A stretch of DNA of 11,093 bases from Pseudomonadota bacterium. GTDB taxonomy: Bacteria > Desulfobacterota > Desulfovibrionia > Desulfovibrionales > Desulfovibrionaceae. Made by a program: the position numbers and the translations under genes. The notes under the pieces were generated by a model. The model did not search any database. It was not told where the DNA came from and saw only the letters and a list, made by a program, of their open reading frames with translations. Location: NCBI GenBank assembly GCA_023438245.1, contig JAEXRD010000153.1:1-11093 (forward strand), in the 5' to 3' direction. Below, one piece after another: positions 6,543 to 11,093 of the stretch. Numbering within the stretch: position 1 is the first letter of the stretch; each line of letters begins with the position of its first letter.

Positions 6543-6580
6543 AAGGCCGACGGCTGCTGTAGCCGTCGGCCTTTTCTTTT
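6543..6580 (+). terminator. Intrinsic terminator of the TPR operon
   Basis: A perfect 13-bp stem AAGGCCGACGGCT (6543-6555) / AGCCGTCGGCCTT (6561-6573) has a 5-nt loop and a T-rich tail (TTTTCTTTT to 6580). It lies 32 nt after the stop at 6510. It is a textbook Rho-independent terminator for the + strand. Confidence 0.92.
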
Positions 6581-6614
6581 GTGCGCAGCACGGCCGCAGA
6601 ATGGAAACGGGGAC

Positions 6615-6647
6615 AAAAGAAAAGGACCGGCCATTTGGCCGGTCCTT
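6615..6647 (-). terminator. Intrinsic terminator after tRNA-Leu
   Basis: Read on the - strand, an 11-bp perfect stem AAGGACCGGCC / GGCCGGTCCTT (6637-6647 and 6622-6632) with the loop AAAT is followed by a T-rich run (TTCTTTTGT). It starts 9 nt after the tRNA CCA end. It closes the rimI-tpiA-secG-tRNA unit and faces the + strand terminator at 6543-6580. Confidence 0.9.
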
Positions 6648-6656
6648 GTACTTTTG

Positions 6657-6743
6657 TGGTGCCGAAGGGGGGACTCGAACCCCCACAGGATTTCTCCCAC
6701 TACCACCTCAAAGTAGCGTGTCTACCAGTTCCACCACCTCGGC
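6657..6743 (-). tRNA. leuU: tRNA-Leu (anticodon GAG), CCA encoded
   Basis: An 87-nt class II tRNA. Acceptor stem GCCGAGG pairs with CTTCGGC, with discriminator A and encoded CCA (6659-6657). The D-loop has the class II leucine form TGGTAGACA. The anticodon arm CTACT-TTGAGGT-GGTAG gives anticodon GAG, reading CUC and CUU. A variable arm (GGGAGAAATCC region) and the T arm GGGGG-TTCGAGT-CCCCC follow. It lies 11 nt downstream of secG in the same orientation with no promoter seen between them, so it is probably processed from the secG transcript. E. coli has the same order, secG then leuU with the GAG anticodon; the symbol is given by that analogy. Confidence 0.95.
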
Positions 6744-6754
6744 AAAGATCAATT

Positions 6755-7126
6755 CTACTGCTTCTTCTCTTCAGCAGCGGCACCCTGAGCGGGAACCTGC
6801 TTTTCTTCAAAAGTCACAGCACCGGGAGCGGGCTGCTGCGCGGGGGCCGGAACAGACATTCCGGCAGCGCCCTGCTGCATCAATGCAGACTCACCCAGAA
6901 CAGAGGACTTTGTCAAGACATTATACGCCAGCGACGTCACAAGGAAAATGGCGGCCAGGACGCTGGTGATGCGGATGAGCAGGCCACCGGCACCGGTGCT
7001 GCCGAAAACGGAGCCGCTGCCGCCGCCGAAGATGACGCCCATGCCTTCCTGGCCGGACTGCAACAGCACGAACAGGATGAGGAAGATGCACACCAGGATG
7101 TGCAGAGTCAGAACCAGGGTTTCCAA
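6755..7126 (-). CDS. secG: Preprotein translocase subunit SecG
   Basis: Small inner-membrane subunit of the SecYEG channel, which assists SecA-driven export. It has 123 aa with two membrane helices (about 3-22 and 52-70). Between them is the SecG hallmark loop: LLQSGQEGMG (21-30), then a Gly/Ser-rich FGGGSGSVFGSTGAGG (33-48). A Pro/Ala/Gln-rich cytosolic tail follows (85-123), as in many proteobacterial SecG proteins, ending KKQ. The start is TTG at 7126, giving the expected METLVLTLHI opening; GAGGAG lies 7 nt upstream. It is 54 bp downstream of tpiA and 11 nt upstream of tRNA-Leu, and the three appear to form one transcript. Confidence 0.93.
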   Translation of the reverse strand: METLVLTLHILVCIFLILFVLLQSGQEGMGVIFGGGSGSVFGSTGAGGLLIRITSVLAAIFLVTSLAYNVLTKSSVLGESALMQQGAAGMSVPAPAQQPAPGAVTFEEKQVPAQGAAAEEKKQ

Positions 7127-7180
7127 AAACGTGCTCCTCGTTTTGCGTCCTCGGTTAGCGCCCTCTTTTGCGAAGGCGAG

Positions 7181-7936
7181 CTAGGCCAGGACGATGCGGC
7201 TGAAGTCGTCAGCCTTCAAGCTCGCGCCTCCTACCAGCACTCCGTCAACGTTGTCAAGCGCAATGATCTCGCTGGCGTTGTCGGGCTTCACGCTTCCGCC
7301 GTAGAGAATGCGCATCTGCCCCGCCGCGGCGCCGAAAATCTCCTTCAGCTCCTTGCGGACAAAGGCGTGCGCATCCAAAATTTCCTTGGGCCCGGCCACT
7401 TCGCCGGTGCCGATGGCCCAGACCGGCTCGTAGGCGATGGACAGGGTGGCCGGGGCGACATCGCGCGGCACGTCCGCCACGCCCAGGCGGATCTGGCGCG
7501 AGAGCACCTCCTCCACCTTGCCCGCCTTGCGCTCCTCGATCTTCTCGCCCACGCACAGGATGACGGAAAGCCCGCTGGCCAGGCCGAAGGCGGTCTTGCG
7601 GCCCACCAGCGCGTCCCCCTCGCCCAGCACGTGGCGGCGCTCGGAGTGGCCGGTGAGCGCGTAGCCCGCGCCGCAATCCAGCAGCATGGCCGGGGAGACC
7701 TCGCCCGTGAACGCGCCCTGCTTCTCGGGGTAGAAATTCTGCGCGCCCAAAGCATAGCCGGCCTGCCCGGCAAAGGCCCCGCGCACGGCCTCAAGCGCGG
7801 TGAACGGCGGGATCACCAGCACCTCGCGACCAGCGGGCAGCTTCCCGCTGGTGAGCGCCAGCAGGTCGCGGGCGGTCTGCCCGGCCTCGGCCACGGTCTT
7901 GTGCATCTTCCAGTTGGCGGCGAACAGTTTGATCAT
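7181..7936 (-). CDS. tpiA: Triosephosphate isomerase
   Basis: Cytosolic glycolytic and gluconeogenic enzyme interconverting dihydroxyacetone phosphate and glyceraldehyde-3-phosphate. The protein is a 251-aa TIM barrel of standard length. Catalytic residues are all present: Asn8 and Lys10 (AANWKMHKT), His97 (GHSERR) and Glu170 (AYEPVWAIGTG). The flexible loop 6 follows Glu170, and the phosphate-binding LYGGSVKPDN is at 211-220. An in-frame start 45 nt further upstream exists, but ATG at 7936 is chosen because AAGGAG lies 6 nt before it and MIKLFAANWKM matches the family N-terminus. It lies 75 bp after rimI and 54 bp before secG; read-through from rimI or a local promoter are both possible. Confidence 0.97.
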   Translation of the reverse strand: MIKLFAANWKMHKTVAEAGQTARDLLALTSGKLPAGREVLVIPPFTALEAVRGAFAGQAGYALGAQNFYPEKQGAFTGEVSPAMLLDCGAGYALTGHSERRHVLGEGDALVGRKTAFGLASGLSVILCVGEKIEERKAGKVEEVLSRQIRLGVADVPRDVAPATLSIAYEPVWAIGTGEVAGPKEILDAHAFVRKELKEIFGAAAGQMRILYGGSVKPDNASEIIALDNVDGVLVGGASLKADDFSRIVLA

Positions 7937-8011
7937 CGGCGTCTCCTTGGCGGGCGTGCGTGTGAGCCTGTATACATGCACAGACTCGCGCCCATTGTCC
8001 AGACCAATCGC

Positions 8012-8485
8012 CTATTGCGGCGAGGGAGGATTCGGAAAATCCCTGCGGAACAGCAGCGCGTCCTCGCCGTTGTCCGGGTAGTAGCCCTTGCGCACGCCCT
8101 TCTGCTCGAATCCGAAGAGCTTGTAGAGCGCGATGGCCCCGGCGTTGGAGGTGCGGACCTCGAGAAAGCCCGCCACAACGCCGAGTTCTTCGCAGCGGCG
8201 CAGCATCTCGGCCATGAGCGCCCTGGCGTGGCCCTTCCTTCTATGAAAGGGATGCACCCCGATGTTCATGAGCTCCATCTCGTCCACGATGACCGAAAAG
8301 GCCGCGTAGGCGATGAGCACACCGCGCTCGCGGATGCCCAGGATGTGGAAGGCTCCGCGCTGCAGTCCCAGCAGGAACTGCTCGCGGGTCCAGCGGGTGC
8401 GGAAGCACTGGCGTTCCAGCTCCATGACGTCGGCCAGGTCGTCCAGGCCCAGCAGGCGCACATTTTCGGCTTGCATCGTGGCCAT
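8012..8485 (-). CDS. rimI: Ribosomal protein S18 alanine N-acetyltransferase, RimI-type
   Basis: GNAT-family acetyltransferase of 157 aa. RimI acetylates the N-terminal alanine of ribosomal protein S18 using acetyl-CoA. It shows MNIGVHPFHRRKGHARAL (73-90), the acetyl-CoA pyrophosphate loop with RRKGHA. LEVRTSNAGAIALYKLFGF (108-126) is the RimI signature, with candidate catalytic Glu109 and Tyr121, followed by GVRKGYYPDNGEDALLF (130-146). The open frame continues well upstream, but ATG at 8485 has GAGGAT about 9 nt before it and matches family length; an ATG 9 nt later has no ribosome-binding site. It diverges from the Nudix-fold gene across 58 bp and heads the rimI-tpiA-secG-tRNA run. Another RimI-like GNAT specificity cannot be excluded. 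Confidence 0.88.
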   Translation of the reverse strand: MATMQAENVRLLGLDDLADVMELERQCFRTRWTREQFLLGLQRGAFHILGIRERGVLIAYAAFSVIVDEMELMNIGVHPFHRRKGHARALMAEMLRRCEELGVVAGFLEVRTSNAGAIALYKLFGFEQKGVRKGYYPDNGEDALLFRRDFPNPPSPQ

Positions 8486-8543
8486 GCGTTGGTATCCTCG
8501 TCTCCGGGCCGGGACAAAACGTCCAGCCCGCAAGGGACAATAG

Positions 8544-9083
8544 ATGAAAATCACGCAGCAAACAAGGATACCCGACCAGGCCGACGAGCCGCTGGTGGAG
8601 GTGCTGGATCCGCATTTGCGGCCCGTGGCCGTGGTGCCGGTGTCCGAGGCCCGCAGGCAGCTGCTGCCGCACCGGGGCGTGGCGGTGCTGCTCTCCGACG
8701 ACGAGGAGCGTGTGTTCCTCCAGCGCCGGGCCGCCGGGCGCGGCAAGCGGCTGTGGGATGTCTCCGCCCGGGGGGCCGTGCTGGCTGGCGAGGCCCTGTC
8801 CGTGGCCGCCACGCGCATTCTGGAGCAGGCCACGGGGCTGCACGTGGAGCGCATGCGCCTGGCCTTCGAGCAGCCGCCCTGCGTGGAGAACGGCAACGAG
8901 TACCTGCACGTGTTCCAGTGCGCCAGGCCGGTGGGCGGTGGCGATCCCCTGGAGCACGGCCAGTTCTACACAGCCGACGAGGTGCTGTATCTCATGCGGG
9001 AGTTCCGGGAGCTGGTGAGCCCCCGCTTCATGCTGCTGGCGGAGGCGTCGGGCCTGTTCAGGCGTCCCGTGCGGCGCGGCTGA
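8544..9083 (+). CDS. Nudix-fold protein with degenerate catalytic box
   Basis: A 179-aa protein resembling YfcD/IPP-isomerase-like Nudix hydrolases: VFLQRRAAGRGKRLWDVSA (57-75) leads into the Nudix position 77-99. The consensus is G-x5-E-x7-R-E-U-x-E-E-x-G-U. Here Gly77, Glu83, Arg91, Leu93, Gly98 and Leu99 are kept, but the three Glu of REUxEE are Ile92, Gln95 and Ala96. Glu94 falls at the variable position. The usual magnesium ligands and base are therefore missing, and classical diphosphohydrolase activity is doubtful; a binding or regulatory role is an inference. The N-terminal 40 residues (PLVEVLDPHLRPVAVVP) are typical of the YfcD-type branch. The ATG has AAGGGA 6 nt upstream. It diverges from rimI, and its last 26 bp overlap the convergent phosphatase gene. 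Confidence 0.82.
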   Translation: MKITQQTRIPDQADEPLVEVLDPHLRPVAVVPVSEARRQLLPHRGVAVLLSDDEERVFLQRRAAGRGKRLWDVSARGAVLAGEALSVAATRILEQATGLHVERMRLAFEQPPCVENGNEYLHVFQCARPVGGGDPLEHGQFYTADEVLYLMREFRELVSPRFMLLAEASGLFRRPVRRG

Positions 9084-9888
9084 GCAGCTCGCGCATGAGC
9101 GGATAGAGCGCCTCGTTGCTCACCAGGATGTCCGGCGCGCCGGGCACGTAGGGCCCCTCCTCCAGCATCCGCCCCACCCTGCCCCCGGCCTCCTGCACAA
9201 GCAGGATGCCCGCCGCCGTGTCCCAGGGGTTGAGGGCGAACTCGAAGAAGGCGTCGTAGCGTCCGCAGGCCACGTAGGCCAGGTCCAGAGCGGCGGCCCC
9301 GGGCCTGCGCACGCCCTGTGTGGCGGGCATGGCCAGCTCCAGCTGGCGCAGGATCGTCTTCAGGTGCGGGGCGATGTCGTAGGGAAAGCCCGTGGCCACC
9401 ACGGCCTCGAGGAGCGTGGCCGTGGGCGAGACATGGATGGCCTCGCCGTCCAGCCAGGCACCCTGGCCGCGCGCGGCGCTGAAAAGCTCACCCAGGATGG
9501 GCAGGTTCACCAGCCCGAGGACGGGCTGGCTCCGGTGGCACAGGGCCACGGAGGTGGCCACGAAGGGGATGCCGTGGGCGAAATTCGTGGTGCCGTCCAC
9601 CGGGTCCACCACCCACATGAGTTCCGAGCCGGACGTGCCGGTCCCATACTCTGCCCCGCCCTCCTCGCCCAGGAAACCTGCTCCGGGCAGCAGCGCGCCC
9701 AGCGATTCCTTGAGCATGGCCTCCACGGCCAGGTCGGTCTCGGTCACCAGGTCCTTGGGGCTTTTCTTGTGCTGGATGGTGCGCGGGCGCTTCCAGGCCG
9801 CGCGCACGAGCTCTCCCGAGGCGGCAACGGCATGGCGCGCCTGTTCCAGAAGTTCGCGCAGCTCGGATGCGGAAAGGGGCTGGCTCAT
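9058..9888 (-). CDS. suhB: Inositol monophosphatase family protein (SuhB-like)
   Basis: Mg-dependent, Li-sensitive-type phosphomonoesterase fold of 276 aa. Family substrates include inositol-1-phosphate, other sugar phosphates and sometimes fructose-1,6-bisphosphate; the substrate here is unknown. Metal-site motifs are intact: GEEGG (74-78, Glu75 and Glu76), WVVDPVDGTTNFAHGIP (92-108, Asp95 and Asp98) and NPWDTAAGILLVQEAGG (220-236, Asp223). TETD (49-52) matches the early family motif. The open frame extends far upstream, but ATG at 9888 shares an ATGA overlap with the stop of the MreB-like gene (9885-9887) and gives the normal family length. Translation is thus likely coupled to that gene; only a weak AAGGA lies before it. 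The 3' end overlaps the Nudix-fold gene on the other strand. Confidence 0.88.
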   Translation of the reverse strand: MSQPLSASELRELLEQARHAVAASGELVRAAWKRPRTIQHKKSPKDLVTETDLAVEAMLKESLGALLPGAGFLGEEGGAEYGTGTSGSELMWVVDPVDGTTNFAHGIPFVATSVALCHRSQPVLGLVNLPILGELFSAARGQGAWLDGEAIHVSPTATLLEAVVATGFPYDIAPHLKTILRQLELAMPATQGVRRPGAAALDLAYVACGRYDAFFEFALNPWDTAAGILLVQEAGGRVGRMLEEGPYVPGAPDILVSNEALYPLMRELLSRAARDA

Positions 9889-10916
9889 TTGCCGAGCAGG
9901 TCCTTGTAGCCCAGGTCGGGCCGGAGGGTGGCGGCCGCGCCGCGCACCTGCACCAGTTCCGGCTCGCCCACCACACGGCAGCGCAGGTTCAGCTCGTGGG
10001 CGAACCACTCGGCCACACCGGCCAGGCGCGCCCCGCCGCCGTAAAGGTGCAGGCCGGAATCGGCGATGTCGGCCACCAGCTCGGCGGGCAGCTTCTCCAT
10101 GACGCCGCGCACCATGCCAGCCAGCTCGGCCAGCGGGGCGTCGAGCACGCCGCGCAGGTCGGCCTCGGTGAGGTCCAGGGCGCAGGGCGTGCCGGTCATG
10201 GAGTTCTTGCCCGTGACGGTGAGCGCGCGGCTGGGGCCGTCCGGCGTGGCGGAGGCCAGCTGGCAGGTCACCTGCTCGGCCATGTTCTCGCCGATGGCCA
10301 CCTGGTGCGTGGCCGCGAAATGATGGCTGACGGCGGCATGGAAGCAGGCCGCGCCCAGGGGCTGGGACTGGCAGTGCACGATGTCGGACAGGCAGATGGC
10401 CGAGACCTCGGCCAGGGCCCCGCCGATGCCGAGCAGCAGGGAGCCGTTGGCCGCGCGGATGTCCATCACCGCGCCGAGGGCGGCGGCCAGCGGGGCGGAG
10501 AGCAGGTGCGCCTTGGAGATTCCGGCGGCCTTGAAGCAATCCGAGAAGGTGCGCTTTTCCAGGGCGGTTATGCCGCAGTTGACGCAGGCGCAGATGGTCA
10601 CGCGGCTGCCGTCGTTGGGCAGCACGCGTTTGAAAAAGGCCTGCATCAGCCGTTTGGCCGCGTCGAAGTCCACGATGACGCCGCCCACGATGGGCTTCAC
10701 CACGCGGATGCGCTCCGGGGCCTTGCCCAGGAAGCTCTTGGCCTCCGTGCCGGTGGCCAGCACGGTGCCGTTGTCCTGGTCGATGGCGATGACCGTGGGC
10801 TCGTCGAGCAGGACATCGCCGGTGGCGGTGGTGATGACGGTGCGGGAGCTGCCCGCATCGACGGCGAAGCTGGTGCTGCGCAGAAGCTTGAGTGGATTGC
10901 GCAGACGCATGGCCAT
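9885..10916 (-). CDS. Divergent MreB-like actin-fold protein with degraded ATPase motifs
   Basis: A 343-aa protein collinear with MreB along its whole length. It has SFAVDAGSSRTVI (16-28, phosphate-1; MreB has DLGT), DEPTVIAID (38-46), GTEAKSFLGKAPERI (56-70), VNCGITALEKRTFSDCFKAAG (112-132), ENMAEQVTCQLASA (210-223) and the adenosine motif LYGGGARLAGV (291-301). The phosphate-2 motif DIGGGTTEV is here GIGGALAEV (163-171), losing the Asp and the Thr. The EEPMAAAIGA catalytic Glu segment is SAPLAAALGA (140-149). ATP hydrolysis is therefore unlikely (inference); nucleotide binding may persist. It has ten cysteines, unusual for MreB. It may be a specialised partner or regulator of the cell-shape cytoskeleton. 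The ATG at 10916 has AAGGGG 4 nt upstream; ATG at 10910 is an alternative. It sits 8 bp after the upstream gene. Confidence 0.82.
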   Translation of the reverse strand: MAMRLRNPLKLLRSTSFAVDAGSSRTVITTATGDVLLDEPTVIAIDQDNGTVLATGTEAKSFLGKAPERIRVVKPIVGGVIVDFDAAKRLMQAFFKRVLPNDGSRVTICACVNCGITALEKRTFSDCFKAAGISKAHLLSAPLAAALGAVMDIRAANGSLLLGIGGALAEVSAICLSDIVHCQSQPLGAACFHAAVSHHFAATHQVAIGENMAEQVTCQLASATPDGPSRALTVTGKNSMTGTPCALDLTEADLRGVLDAPLAELAGMVRGVMEKLPAELVADIADSGLHLYGGGARLAGVAEWFAHELNLRCRVVGEPELVQVRGAAATLRPDLGYKDLLGK

Positions 10917-10924
10917 CCGTCCCC

Positions 10925-11093
10925 TTACTTGGCGCTACGGCGCTGGATGAAGAATTCCACGCTGCGATTGAAGGTCTTTTCCTCTTCCGCTGAGAAGTAG
11001 CAGGAGGGCAGTTCGTTGCGCTGGCGGTGGTAGTGCAGGCATTCGCAGCACAGGCCGCGTCGGCTGCAGCCGGGGAAGGTGCAGTTGCAATAC
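10925..11093 (-). CDS. Cys-rich DUF6485-like protein (5' end outside window)
   Basis: The last 55 codons of a - strand gene whose start lies beyond the right edge; the stop is TAA at 10925-10927. The fragment is densely cysteine-rich: Cys2, Cys4, Cys9, Cys15, Cys16, Cys18 and Cys31, with His20 and His22, in the pattern CNCTFPGCSRRGLCCECLHY followed by HRQRNELPSCYF. It ends NRSVEFFIQRRSAK. From memory this matches the small DUF6485 family, probably a structural zinc or other metal-binding protein of unknown role. It ends 8 bp before the MreB-like gene, and its stop codon abuts that gene's ribosome-binding site, so the two are almost certainly one transcript. Confidence 0.75.
   Translation of the reverse strand, partial: YCNCTFPGCSRRGLCCECLHYHRQRNELPSCYFSAEEEKTFNRSVEFFIQRRSAK

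Noticed and set aside
7127..7180. Repeated CGCAAAA...GAGG blocks in the tpiA-secG gap
   Set aside because: The match is short and imperfect, and one copy includes the secG ribosome-binding site. Chance similarity is sufficient explanation.
7969..8002. A tpiA promoter: TATACA -10 inside TGTATACA, with TGGACA upstream
   Set aside because: The spacing is 21 bp, outside the usual 16-18, and no better -35 is present. Read-through from rimI, 75 bp upstream, is equally plausible.
6581..9106. An 841-codon open frame on the + strand
   Set aside because: It runs through the tRNA and antisense to secG, tpiA and rimI, all firmly identified on the other strand, and then into the wrong frame of the Nudix-fold gene.
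9867..11000. A 377-codon open frame on the + strand
   Set aside because: It is antisense to the MreB-like gene and its neighbour; the product is low-complexity Gly/Ala/His-rich sequence.

Overview
The window is high-GC, densely coded bacterial chromosome. Its gene set and style best fit a sulfate-reducing deltaproteobacterium of the Desulfovibrio group (inference). Pointers are an LL-diaminopimelate aminotransferase (the DapL lysine route), a short TalC-type transaldolase, a small membrane-anchored TRASH/YHS protein, and an MreB paralogue next to a Cys-rich DUF6485-like protein. There is no phage, insertion sequence, CRISPR array or other mobile element. The tyrosine recombinase at the left edge looks like the housekeeping XerD.

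Layout. Positions 1-840 (-) hold the first 280 codons of xerD, whose 3' end lies outside the window. A divergent 216-bp intergenic region with inverted repeats and a candidate promoter leads into a + strand block: dapL (1057-2223), folK (about 2205-2726, overlapping dapL, with no ATG/GTG/TTG at the proper N-terminus), a 95-aa TRASH-domain membrane protein (2757-3044), a perfect 16-bp hairpin (3053-3093) and a transaldolase (3124-3765). A second + strand unit follows: an AT-rich promoter region, a structured leader, a 719-aa exported TPR protein (3902-6061), a 141-aa protein with a CGGCG tail (6085-6510) and a clear intrinsic terminator (6543-6580).

From 6615 to 8485 the - strand carries, in transcription order, rimI, tpiA, secG and tRNA-Leu(GAG), ending in its own intrinsic terminator that faces the + strand one. 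A Nudix-fold gene (8544-9083, +) diverges from rimI; its Nudix box has lost the core glutamates. It runs 26 bp into the 3' end of a convergent - strand operon. That operon, read from the right edge, is a partial DUF6485-like Cys-rich protein, a divergent MreB-like protein whose ATPase motifs are degraded, and an inositol-monophosphatase-family enzyme joined by an ATGA overlap.

Most genes are housekeeping: chromosome dimer resolution, lysine/DAP, folate, pentose phosphate, glycolysis, Sec export, ribosomal protein acetylation and a leucine tRNA. No obvious new defence or mobile system is present. The parts most worth a second look are the apparently ATPase-dead MreB paralogue operon, the pseudo-Nudix protein, the non-canonical folK start, the TPR/CGGCG pair and the structured non-coding segments.
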